A stretch of DNA of 30,362 nt, taken from Candidatus Aerophobetes bacterium Ae_b3b (GTDB taxonomy: Bacteria > Aerophobota > Aerophobia > Aerophobales > AE-B3A). The stretch covers positions 1-30,362 of the forward strand of contig NJBP01000025.1 of the NCBI GenBank assembly GCA_005223085.1. Direction: 5' to 3'. The position numbers were made by a program, and so were the translations under genes. The notes under the pieces were generated by a model. That model saw only the letters and a list, made by a program, of their open reading frames with translations. It was not told the origin of the DNA and made no database searches. This document shows, piece after piece, positions 1 through 6,312 of the stretch (within the stretch, counting starts at the first letter, position 1; every line of letters begins with the position of its first letter).

Positions 1-127
1 TGTTATCGTAAACTACGGTAATAATTACACTTGAGAAATCTTCTGAATTTTTTTGCTCGCAGAATGCTTCCTTTAATGATAGCGAAAATATAAATGCTAT
101 GCTTATCATCTCTATTGCTACTTTCAT
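1..127 (-). CDS. Partial secreted protein, possibly MBL-fold hydrolase
   Basis: The gene starts with ATG at 127 behind a good ribosome binding site (GGAAGGTGAG) and runs off the left edge, so only 42 codons are seen. The first 24 or so residues form a hydrophobic signal-peptide-like segment (MKVAIEMISIAFIFSLSL) followed by KEAFCEQ; there is no clear lipobox. The mature start contains VIITVVYDN, which resembles the first beta-strand of metallo-beta-lactamase-fold hydrolases of the dihydropterin aminobenzene-phosphate synthase type. That family call rests on nine residues and is tentative; export from the cytoplasm is the firmer statement. Confidence 0.5.
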   Translation of the reverse strand, partial: MKVAIEMISIAFIFSLSLKEAFCEQKNSEDFSSVIITVVYDN

Positions 128-193
128 TTTGCTCACCTTCCTTATAGGTTTTTGCTCGTCTGTTCTAATTTCTATTTCCCCCTTTGAAGCCTT

Positions 194-331
194 TTAGGGC
201 CGATAGTGCTGCTTTCGGGGTGTGTTAAGGTCTTCTTGAGTTAGTCCTTCTGAAAAATTTTCATCCTTCATGCTTTTACCCACTCCCCCTTTTCCGCTGA
301 CGATTATTAATTTGTGCTTAATTTTCTTCAT
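194..331 (-). pseudogene. N-terminal fragment of an Mrp/NBP35-type ATPase
   Basis: A 45-codon frame from ATG at 331 begins MKKIKHKLIIVSGKGGVGKS, the N-terminal strand and deviant Walker A (KGGVGKS) of Mrp/NBP35 Fe-S carrier ATPases. Right after the P-loop Ser the sequence stops looking like an ATPase (MKDENFSEGLTQEDL...) and ends at a TAA; intact Mrp proteins are about 250-350 residues. There is no Shine-Dalgarno site. I read it as the remnant of a third deviant-Walker ATPase after the two intact ones upstream, left by an internal deletion. A functional 45-residue protein is unlikely because it would lack Walker B and the switch regions. Confidence 0.6.
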
Positions 332-350
332 CCGATGGTTAATTTTTTCT

Positions 351-1202
351 CTAGATTTCAAGAATCTTCTCCCAGAGATTTTTAATCTGCTGTGTTACTT
401 GATTATTTGAGTATTCCACTATGGGCAGGCCTCTAACTAAAGCCTCAGTAACCGAGATGTCAAAGGGAATTTCCCCAACCAGCTCAATATTATTACTGCG
501 GCAATATTCTTCAATTCTTTGAGTCATCACAAGATTCAGATCATACTTATTAATGCAGACCACCCCTTTAATACCGAAATGATGAGCTACTCCCACAATC
601 CTTTCCAAATCATGAATGCCGGAAAGGGTGGGTTCGGTAACAATTAAGGCAATATCTACTCCCGATAAGGAGGCAATAACCGGACAGCCGATCCCGGGTG
701 GACCATCTACGATGACAAAATCCCTTTCTTCCTTTTCCGCAATAAGTTTGGCATTTTGTCTGACCAGGGTTACTAACTTTCCCGAGTTCTCCTCAGCAAT
801 CCCCAGTTTTGCGTGAACAAAGGGGCCGTATTTGGTCTCGGAAACGAACCATTTTCCAGAAAGATTATCTACCATCTTAATTGCTTTTTCGGGGCAGATA
901 TGGGAACAAACACCACAGCCCTCACAGGAAATGGGATCAATCAGGTAATTAGCTATTGCTTCAAAGCGGCAAATCTCTTGACATTTTCCACATTGGGTGC
1001 ATGCCCGCTCATTAATGAAAGCAGTTTTTCCTCCGCTAAATTCATGAGTTTCTTTAACAGTTGGATGGAGCAAAAGATAAAGATCTGCGGCATCCACATC
1101 ACAGTCAGCCATAACTTTGTTTTTAGCTAAACTGGCAAAACTTGCCGTAATGACACTCTTTCCAGTTCCCCCTTTACCACTGATGACTACAATCTGTTTC
1201 AT
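351..1202 (-). CDS. MinD-family ATPase with inserted 2[4Fe-4S] ferredoxin domain
   Basis: A 283-residue cytoplasmic P-loop ATPase of the ParA/MinD/Mrp superfamily. The deviant Walker A GKGGTGKS is at residues 9-16 and the switch segment VDGPPG at 165-170. Between them lies a bacterial-type ferredoxin insert with cysteines 68/71/74/78 and 93/96/99/103, enough for two [4Fe-4S] clusters. Proteins of this type usually occur as tandem pairs beside NifX/NifB-like genes; the family is thought to handle Fe-S clusters or metallocofactors, but its exact reaction is not established. It follows its paralogue by 14 bp and is probably co-transcribed with it. The start is fixed by the P-loop close to the N-terminus, although no strong ribosome binding site is seen. 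Confidence 0.93.
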   Translation of the reverse strand: MKQIVVISGKGGTGKSVITASFASLAKNKVMADCDVDAADLYLLLHPTVKETHEFSGGKTAFINERACTQCGKCQEICRFEAIANYLIDPISCEGCGVCSHICPEKAIKMVDNLSGKWFVSETKYGPFVHAKLGIAEENSGKLVTLVRQNAKLIAEKEERDFVIVDGPPGIGCPVIASLSGVDIALIVTEPTLSGIHDLERIVGVAHHFGIKGVVCINKYDLNLVMTQRIEEYCRSNNIELVGEIPFDISVTEALVRGLPIVEYSNNQVTQQIKNLWEKILEI

Positions 1203-1216
1203 AATAATGAGACTAA

Positions 1217-2068
1217 TTAGCCTCCGGTTAACTCTTCGATCTTTTTATAAAGCTTTAGGAAATCTTTTTTGTAGGCCGGTTTTGCTTCTGTTAGAGGAGT
1301 CCCTTTGGAATAGGCGATGGCAATATCTCGATCCAGAGGGATCTGCATTAAGATAGGAATTTTCTCATCTTGACAATACTCATCAACTTTATTATCTCCT
1401 ACATCAGCCCGATTTATTATTACCCCAAAAGGTATTTTCAGTTTCTTTAGCACTTCCACTGCTAAGACCAGATCATTTAGACCAAAGGGAGTAGGCTCGG
1501 TTGCCAAAAGACAAAAATCGCTTCCCTTCACCGACTCAATTACCGGGCAGGAAGTTCCGGGAGGGACATCAATGATGGTAACTTGATTATTATGGGAACG
1601 GTTCTCAAGACTGGCTCTTTTTACTGCCCTGACTAAAGGGACGGCCAAGGCTTCTCCTACATTCAATTTTCCGTGAGTGAACAAAATGGAGCCAGCCTTT
1701 CCTTTTTGAAGCACTCCTATCGGCCTATTTACTTCTTCAATAGCATCCTCTGGACACAGAAGCTTACATCCACCACAGCCGTGACAAAGTCCAGTAAAGA
1801 CGAGCACCCTTTCCTTAACCACCGCCATGGCATTATAAGCACAAACTTGAGCACACTTTCCACAATAGCTGCACCTGTCTTCGTTAACTTTCGGTACCGG
1901 AATATTCACCCACTCGGTAAGGGTAATCTTAGGTTTTAGGAAAATGTGAGCATTTGGCTCTTCTACATCACAGTCCAAAAACTCAGTATTTCCTAAGGAC
2001 AGAGCTAAGCCTACAGCTATAGTAGTCTTCCCTGTTCCTCCTTTACCACTGGCTACTGCAATTACCAT
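1217..2068 (-). CDS. MinD-family ATPase with inserted 2[4Fe-4S] ferredoxin domain (paralogue)
   Basis: Second member of the tandem pair, 283 residues from ATG at 2068 (MVIAVASGKGGTGKT). Walker A is at residues 8-15, ferredoxin cysteines at 66/69/72/76 and 95/98/101/105, and the switch segment is VPPGTSCP. A GTG at 2104 would add 12 residues (MVFAKDNDWSRE) ahead of the conserved first strand, but it lacks a ribosome binding site and sits 9 bp after the previous stop, so I prefer 2068. The two paralogues are clearly diverged in sequence, which fits two distinct partners in one complex better than a recent duplication. Role: probably Fe-S or metallocofactor delivery driven by ATP; the substrate is unknown. 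Confidence 0.92.
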   Translation of the reverse strand: MVIAVASGKGGTGKTTIAVGLALSLGNTEFLDCDVEEPNAHIFLKPKITLTEWVNIPVPKVNEDRCSYCGKCAQVCAYNAMAVVKERVLVFTGLCHGCGGCKLLCPEDAIEEVNRPIGVLQKGKAGSILFTHGKLNVGEALAVPLVRAVKRASLENRSHNNQVTIIDVPPGTSCPVIESVKGSDFCLLATEPTPFGLNDLVLAVEVLKKLKIPFGVIINRADVGDNKVDEYCQDEKIPILMQIPLDRDIAIAYSKGTPLTEAKPAYKKDFLKLYKKIEELTGG

Positions 2069-2113
2069 TTCTCTCGACCAATCATTATCTTTGGCAAACA
2101 CCACTGTCAGATT

Positions 2114-2317
2114 TTACTTTCTAATCATTCTTGTTCCGCACTTGGGGCAGCTCATTTGATAACAAGGCTGGCCCGCTCCGTGAGGAACATTAGTTCCACA
2201 TTTGGGACAAACACATTCACCTCCAGGACCAGCACCTGGACGGGTACCACCCATCCTCCCGCCACCACCGCCACCTCTGCCTCCTCCTGGAGGTCCTGTT
2301 CCATTTCCTCTAGGCAT
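2114..2317 (-). CDS. Small Gly-rich protein with two CPKCGT knuckles
   Basis: A 67-residue protein. Residues 1-35 are an extremely Gly/Arg/Pro-rich flexible stretch (PRGNGTGPPGGGRGGGGGG). The C-terminal half carries two CPKCGT knuckles with an intervening Cys, typical of a small zinc-ribbon or rubredoxin-like metal site. The ATG at 2317 follows AAGGGG by 8 bases; an upstream in-frame start would add MLITVRGKK without a site. It lies between the NifX-like and ATPase genes on the same strand, so a metal-binding accessory of that system is a fair inference. No named family is certain. Confidence 0.8.
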   Translation of the reverse strand: MPRGNGTGPPGGGRGGGGGGRMGGTRPGAGPGGECVCPKCGTNVPHGAGQPCYQMSCPKCGTRMIRK

Positions 2318-2389
2318 TTTTTTACCCCTTACAGTAATTAGCAAAGCTAACTACCGATATTTAGTTATTAATGATTAGTTTTTGGATAA

Positions 2390-3046
2390 TTACTTTCCTT
2401 TTTCCCCTAGTTCTTTAATTCGCTTATTGATCTGGTCCAACTGTTGACTTAGAGCCTGAGCTTGACTCTTCAGGGACTGTAGCTCTTGATCTTTTGTCAT
2501 CGGCGAAGGAGCACCTGGAGCAGCTCCTGTTCCATAGGGTATTGTCTGGAAACCGCCTCCCATCATTCCTCCACCCATTCCACGACCAGCCCCGGCTCCT
2601 CCACCTCGTCCCATACCGCGACCACCCCCTATACCGGGAAATTGTCCCATACCGGGAGTCATTCCTGGAGTTGGACTCATCCCCCCAGTTCCAAAATGCC
2701 CAGGTACATTTGCCTGACCACTAGGTTGAAGCTCTCCCTTTTTATATTTTTCAACAGCATCTTTCACAGTTCCGCTGACTCCAACTATCACCTGGATTCC
2801 CGCCGCAGATAGGGTTTGGAAAGCATTGGGACCGCAGTTACCGGTAAGGATCACAGTGACACCTTTACCCGCTACCATTTGAGCAGTCTGAATCCCTGCT
2901 CCGTGCGTCGCGGCAAGGTTAGGATTTGGGACTGCTTCAAATTCCAACGTCTGCGGATCCACCACAATAAAATACTGGCAACGACCAAATCTGGCGTCCA
3001 CCAAAGCATTTAAATCTGGCCCTGTTGATGATACTGCTATTTTCAT
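2390..3046 (-). CDS. NifX/NifB-type cofactor-binding protein fused to DUF5320-like tail
   Basis: 218 residues in three parts. Residues 1 to about 108 form a dinitrogenase iron-molybdenum cofactor-binding domain (family of NifX, NafY and the NifB C-terminus), with the typical start MKIAVSSTGPD, the FGRC segment and TGNCGPNAF. Residues 110-180 are a Gly/Met/Pro-rich linker. The last 35 or so residues are a coiled coil (ELQSLKSQAQALSQQLDQ) nearly the same as the tail of the DUF5320-like protein encoded upstream. The start ATG has GGAGA 6 bases ahead. With no nitrogenase genes around, a role in binding some other Fe-S or heterometal cluster is more likely than FeMo-cofactor synthesis. Confidence 0.9.
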   Translation of the reverse strand: MKIAVSSTGPDLNALVDARFGRCQYFIVVDPQTLEFEAVPNPNLAATHGAGIQTAQMVAGKGVTVILTGNCGPNAFQTLSAAGIQVIVGVSGTVKDAVEKYKKGELQPSGQANVPGHFGTGGMSPTPGMTPGMGQFPGIGGGRGMGRGGGAGAGRGMGGGMMGGGFQTIPYGTGAAPGAPSPMTKDQELQSLKSQAQALSQQLDQINKRIKELGEKGK

Positions 3047-3204
3047 AATAGTCTCCTTTCATAGATTAATTTTGTTACCATTTCCAGATTAATTCCCAAA
3101 AAATTCAAGGCAAAATTGTCTTGGATTTTGAGTAAGGAATTTTCCACCTTCTTCTAAGGGATCATAAGAGGTAGGTAAAATTTACCCCTTAAATTACTTT
3201 ATTC

Positions 3205-3603
3205 TTACTTTTCCATCTTTTCTAATTCCTTGATGCGGGAGTTAGTCTGGTCTATCTGACTCTTTAGAACGCTAGCTTGACTCCGCAGAAAACTTAGCTC
3301 TTGCTCCGGGCCTGCCCCGGGTGCAAAGGGAGCTACCCCGGGAGTAGTCCCTGGAGCCTGTGGAAAACCGTAAGGCATTGCTCCTGTTTCACCATACATG
3401 GGATAAGGTGCCTGCCCTGCTTGCATAGCCTGCCAATAAGTCTGGGCCTGTGGAGTTGGCCATTGACCGGTCATGAGATAACTAGCTGTTGGTCCTAATC
3501 CGGTGGGACTCCTTCCCAGCCAACCCGGGGAGAAACCAAACCTCATCCAGCCAGGTAGACCAGTAAGATGATACATATATCTATTACCATATCCTCCAGG
3601 CAT
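3205..3603 (-). CDS. DUF5320-like Gly/Pro/Tyr-rich protein with C-terminal coiled coil
   Basis: 132 residues from ATG at 3603, preceded by AAAGGTGGTGAG; an in-frame codon four residues earlier has no site of its own. The first 100 residues are low-complexity, rich in Gly, Pro, Tyr, Trp, Met and Gln, with no cysteine cluster. The last 32 residues form a heptad-like helix (ELSFLRSQASVLKSQIDQ...RIKELEKMEK), the hallmark of DUF5320-type proteins and homologous to the tail of the downstream NifX fusion. Function is unknown for the family. The shared coiled coil suggests these two proteins pair with one another. A 158-bp spacer separates it from the next gene. Confidence 0.82.
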   Translation of the reverse strand: MPGGYGNRYMYHLTGLPGWMRFGFSPGWLGRSPTGLGPTASYLMTGQWPTPQAQTYWQAMQAGQAPYPMYGETGAMPYGFPQAPGTTPGVAPFAPGAGPEQELSFLRSQASVLKSQIDQTNSRIKELEKMEK

Positions 3604-3639
3604 TTGTCTCACCACCTTTCCCTTGGATTTATTGTTTTC

Positions 3640-3699
3640 TTAACTTTTAGCTTTTTCTTCGATTTGACTTATCTTTTGTAAGATTTTAGAGTGGTTCAT
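3640..3699 (-). CDS. Possible 19-residue coiled-coil micro-ORF
   Basis: ATG at 3699 overlaps the stop codon of the preceding small gene as TGATG and opens 19 codons (MNHSKILQKISQIEEKAKS) ending at TAA. The peptide looks like a shortened version of the coiled-coil tail that ends the two neighbouring DUF5320-like proteins. It could be translated by re-initiation or be a frameshifted leftover of a tail once fused to the upstream gene. Length and lack of comparison make this only a suggestion. Confidence 0.25.
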   Translation of the reverse strand: MNHSKILQKISQIEEKAKS

Positions 3700-3917
3700 C
3701 AGCGGTAGTAAGGGGAACCTAATCCTCTTCCATAATAGGGAGGATATCCTGCTCCCACATATCCGGGTAAAGCCCCAGCATAATAGGGACTGTAAGGAGT
3801 AGTAGCCCACCACCCACGGGGAAGCCAGGGAAACCGCCTGCAGAAAGGATAGGGATTACCTCCCCAAACCCCATAGCCTGGTCCCCAAAAACCTCTACCA
3901 CCAAATCCTCGTGCCAT
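3699..3917 (-). CDS. Small Gly/Tyr/Pro/Trp-rich protein, DUF5320-like without tail
   Basis: 72 residues starting at ATG 3917, with AAAGGTGGTGA upstream, almost the same translation-start element as the next gene. The whole chain is low complexity with repeated GYG, YPPYYG and PYY patterns, one cysteine and many aromatics. It resembles the N-terminal half of DUF5320-type proteins but lacks their coiled-coil tail, which instead seems to be encoded by a micro-ORF overlapping its stop. A second frame covering 3719-3937 is open but has no comparable start site or compositional logic. Function unknown; membership of the same operon is clear from spacing. Confidence 0.7.
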   Translation of the reverse strand: MARGFGGRGFWGPGYGVWGGNPYPFCRRFPWLPRGWWATTPYSPYYAGALPGYVGAGYPPYYGRGLGSPYYR

Positions 3918-3964
3918 TCTATTTCACCACCTTTCATGAGATGTTGATCTAAAAATCGGGGCTC

Positions 3965-4318
3965 TCAATGACAGGGCTCGCTACTTTTAAGCTCTCCTTT
4001 TAAGAAGCTGTGCACTGCTTCCTTAACCTTGCCACTTGCTCCAGTAACTACCTTGATTCCATACTGATTAAAGAACCCTACTGCTCTTGGTCCCATTCCT
4101 CCGGCGATGATGACCTCAATTCCTTGCTCCTTCAAGAAGGAAGGAACCTGTCCTGGTTGTCCATGAGCTGTAGCGTAAGGATTGGCAATTACTTTTACTG
4201 GCTGTTTAACTTTTTCCTCCTCTACCTCCAGAATCACATAGTAAGGACACCTACCAAAATGCCTGCTTATCTCAGCTTCCAGGCCGCTGTTGCTTTGCGC
4301 TGCCACACCTATCTGCAA
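3965..4318 (-). CDS. NifX/NifB-type dinitrogenase cofactor-binding domain protein
   Basis: 117-residue single-domain protein of the Nitro_FeMo-Co family: N-terminal strand MQIGVAAQSNSG, the HFGRCPYYVI segment, the AGGMGPRAVGFF turn and the KVKEAVHSFLKGEL C-terminal helix. Start is TTG at 4318 behind a strong GGAGGTG site, with no ATG nearby. It is the first gene of the operon after fur, and a Fur-box-like palindrome lies 16-32 bp upstream. It differs from the second copy in having no low-complexity linker or coiled-coil tail. Likely a carrier or scaffold for an Fe-S-type cluster passed to the downstream MinD-like ATPases; the nature of the cluster is unknown. Confidence 0.9.
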   Translation of the reverse strand: MQIGVAAQSNSGLEAEISRHFGRCPYYVILEVEEEKVKQPVKVIANPYATAHGQPGQVPSFLKEQGIEVIIAGGMGPRAVGFFNQYGIKVVTGASGKVKEAVHSFLKGELKSSEPCH

Positions 4319-4333
4319 CTTTACACCTCCTTA

Positions 4334-4360
4334 TTGAGAATTATTCTCAATTTGAGAGAA
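4334..4360 (-). promoter_or_regulatory. Fur-box-like array upstream of the NifX/ATPase operon
   Basis: TTGAGAATTATTCTCAA (4334-4350) is a perfect inverted repeat containing TGAGAATTATTCTCA, a 7-1-7 Fur box with one change per half-site from TGATAATNATTATCA. A third half-site (TTGAGAgAA, to 4360) makes a second overlapping palindrome, as in sites bound by two Fur dimers. It lies in the 48-bp gap between fur and the NifX-like gene. Binding is inferred from the motif only. Confidence 0.6.
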
Positions 4361-4366
4361 AAAAAA

Positions 4367-4813
4367 TTATTGGCATCTATTGCACGACCCATAAAAATGA
4401 ATTTGATGACTGTTTATCTTGAATTTGTGTTTTTTTGAGAGCTCAACCTCTAACTCTTTGATAAACTTGATTTCCTTTTTCATAAAATCACTATAGTCAA
4501 TTATTTGTCCACAGCGCGTGCAAACCATATGGTGGTGGTGCTCTTTTATAACTTCACTAGCCAGTTCATAGCGGCTCCGTCCATCGCCAAAATCAAACTT
4601 AAAGACAAGACCCATCTGAGTTAACAGGTCCAAAGTTCGATACACTGTGGCCAAACCAATCCCGGGATAGTTTCTATGAACGGATAAGAATATTTCTTCG
4701 GCACTTAAATGTTTAGGGTTTCTCGCGAAGACATTTAAGATTGCCTGCCGAGGCAAAGTCAACCTAAAACCCGCGTTTCTGAGTCTGCCATGGAGCCAGG
4801 GACGACCAACCAT
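4367..4813 (-). CDS. fur: Ferric uptake regulator (Fur family)
   Basis: 148-residue metal-dependent transcription factor. The N-terminal winged helix spans about residues 8-85 (LTLPRQAIL, then LATVYRTLDLL as recognition region). The dimerisation domain has E83 and His92-95 followed by C98xxC101, and a second pair C144xxC147 for structural zinc. Glu at the position where PerR has Asp (RYEL and not RFDF) favours a Fur-type iron sensor over peroxide-sensing PerR. It has its own consensus promoter with a Fur-box-like site over the start of transcription, so it is probably self-repressed, and it lies directly upstream of the NifX/ATPase operon. The start codon lacks a strong ribosome binding site, but the length is normal. 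Confidence 0.93.
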   Translation of the reverse strand: MVGRPWLHGRLRNAGFRLTLPRQAILNVFARNPKHLSAEEIFLSVHRNYPGIGLATVYRTLDLLTQMGLVFKFDFGDGRSRYELASEVIKEHHHHMVCTRCGQIIDYSDFMKKEIKFIKELEVELSKKHKFKINSHQIHFYGSCNRCQ

Positions 4814-4835
4814 TTTTGCACCATCCGCAATTGGT

Positions 4836-4850
4836 TGATAATGATTTTCA
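4836..4850 (-). promoter_or_regulatory. Fur-box-like operator at the fur promoter
   Basis: TGATAATGATTTTCA matches the 7-1-7 Fur box TGATAATNATTATCA at all but one position. It sits 5 bp downstream of the -10 element, over the expected transcription start and early leader of fur, the right place for auto-repression by steric block. Confidence 0.65.
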
Positions 4851-4855
4851 TTTTT

Positions 4856-4883
4856 ATTATACTCGATATGTAAAATTTGTCAA
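4856..4883 (-). promoter_or_regulatory. Sigma-70 promoter of fur
   Basis: On the minus strand, TTGACA (4878-4883), a 16-bp spacer and TATAAT (4856-4861): both hexamers are perfect consensus. The predicted start is near 4849, giving a leader of about 35 nt to the fur ATG at 4813. Confidence 0.8.
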
Positions 4884-5020
4884 CCCCTGGAATTAAATCG
4901 ACATGTGACCGAAATTGGTATAATACTCCCTGGTTAAATAAAAAGTCCGGGCAGCAAAGGACAACGAATATTAAAAAGTTAAGGATTGTTCAAAATGGAG
5001 TAGTTTCTATCAGGGCCTAG

Positions 5021-6307
5021 CTATCTTACCCTGACTAGATGAACAGAACAGGAGATGCAGGGATCGTAAGCTCTGGCCACCATCTCTAATTTTGCTTGGA
5101 GACTCTTCTCTGGCTCATTAATCAGGCGCCCGGCCGAGGCTCGAAAATCCTTTTCTATATTGGCCAAATTTTGAGCGGTGGGGGTGATGACATCAGCTTT
5201 GGTTACTCTTCCTTCCTTATCGAAAGTGTAACTATGATAAAGTGTTCCTCGGGGGGCCTCAGCAGCGGCCGTCCCCTGACCAGCTTTGGGTTTAATCTTA
5301 ACCGGTTTCTCATCCTTTATTCCTTTTTCAACTATCTCATCAATAATTTGGATAGATCTTTCTATAGAGTAGATTATTTCAATGGCCTGGGCGGTGTTAT
5401 TGTGAAGTATATTTTCAGTAGGCGAATCGAGGCCTAATTTTTCTTTGGCTTTTTTAGCTGCGGAATTTAATTTGTGACCATTGAGCATCACTCTGGCCAG
5501 GGCACCAACCATAAATGGTTTACCTTTAAAATGACTGCGTTTAGCATGGGAATGAGGAACAACTCTCTCATTGCAAACCTCTTTATATGATTCAATCTCC
5601 TTTGACTCTCCGCCAGAAAAAATAATTTTATCTCCAAAAAGACTGTATTCTTGGGCTGAGGAACCTAATGCTGCATAGACGGTAGGGGATTGGGAAAAAT
5701 TGGGAATTTCTAAACTGGCTATAAACTCAATGGCGGTCAGAGCCTCTTCTAATCCTTTTATTAACTCTTCTTTGAGCCTGAGGAGAGTTTCCCTGGTGGG
5801 TACCTTGCCCAACCCACCCAGAATAGCATTAACTGGATGGACAGCTCGACCTCCGATGATTTCCTGAATAGTATTACCCAGTTTTTTTAATCCTAGCCCT
5901 CTCTTCACTTCTTGGGGATGATCACTGACTAAGGTAAAAGCCCCGCTGTAGCCAAGAAAGTCGGGAAGGGCTAAACAAAATAAATGCAGGGCATGGCTCT
6001 CAATATTTCCTCCCTGAACTAAAAGGTCCCTTAATAGCTTCGTCTGAGAACTGACTTTGGTATCAAAAGCATCCTCTATGGCCAGTAAAGAAGTTATGGT
6101 ATGGACAGCAGAGCATATAGCGCAGATACGTGATAGTATGGGTGGTATTTCATTATAAGATCTTCCCACCACTAAAGCTTCCAGGAATCTGGTTCCCTCA
6201 AAGATATCCATCTCAACCCTGACCACTTTTCCATCTTCAATGGCCACGTTAATTCCTCCGTGACCTTCGACTCTACATAAATGATCAACCATGACTGATT
6301 TTTGCAT
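5021..6307 (-). CDS. hydA: Group 3b-like [NiFe] hydrogenase large (alpha) subunit
   Basis: Catalytic subunit of a cytoplasmic bidirectional hydrogenase. The four Ni ligands are present: C62 and C65 in RICAICSAVH, and C417 and C420 in DPCISCSVH close to the C-terminus. Only five residues (LVRVR) follow His423, a short cleavable tail like that of archaeal sulfhydrogenase alpha subunits. I place the start at ATG 6307 (428 residues), 5 bases after AAAGGTGA; a GTG at 6316 overlapping the previous stop (GTGA) is possible but has no site. It is the last gene of hydBGDA, whose order matches the classical sulfhydrogenase operon. The alpha subunit reduces protons or oxidises H2 and exchanges electrons with the delta subunit. 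Confidence 0.95.
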   Translation of the reverse strand: MQKSVMVDHLCRVEGHGGINVAIEDGKVVRVEMDIFEGTRFLEALVVGRSYNEIPPILSRICAICSAVHTITSLLAIEDAFDTKVSSQTKLLRDLLVQGGNIESHALHLFCLALPDFLGYSGAFTLVSDHPQEVKRGLGLKKLGNTIQEIIGGRAVHPVNAILGGLGKVPTRETLLRLKEELIKGLEEALTAIEFIASLEIPNFSQSPTVYAALGSSAQEYSLFGDKIIFSGGESKEIESYKEVCNERVVPHSHAKRSHFKGKPFMVGALARVMLNGHKLNSAAKKAKEKLGLDSPTENILHNNTAQAIEIIYSIERSIQIIDEIVEKGIKDEKPVKIKPKAGQGTAAAEAPRGTLYHSYTFDKEGRVTKADVITPTAQNLANIEKDFRASAGRLINEPEKSLQAKLEMVARAYDPCISCSVHLVRVR

Positions 6308-6312
6308 TTTCT

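Noticed and set aside
3171-3190. Palindrome around GGTAAATTTTACC between the DUF5320-like and NifX-fusion genes
   Set aside because: Short, AT-rich, with no matching regulator motif or U-run; may be chance.
3719-3937. Alternative 72-codon frame overlapping the small Gly/Tyr-rich gene
   Set aside because: No ribosome binding site of its own, and the other frame has the expected composition and a strong site.
2390-4318. Nitrogenase cofactor genes (NifX/NifB)
   Set aside because: Only the small cofactor-binding domain is present; there is no NifB radical-SAM domain and no nifHDK or nifEN in the window.
4367-4813. PerR peroxide sensor
   Set aside because: The diagnostic regulatory position is Glu (RYEL) as in Fur and not Asp as in PerR, and the nearby operators look like Fur boxes.
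4899-4924. Plus-strand promoter with TATAAT at 4919-4924
   Set aside because: The -35 element is poor at only 15 bp spacing, and no plus-strand gene follows for more than 11 kb.
4938-4962. Terminator after hydA (GTCC/GGAC with A-run on the plus strand)
   Set aside because: Only a 4-bp stem with a 10-nt loop; too weak to claim, although the U-run is in the right place.
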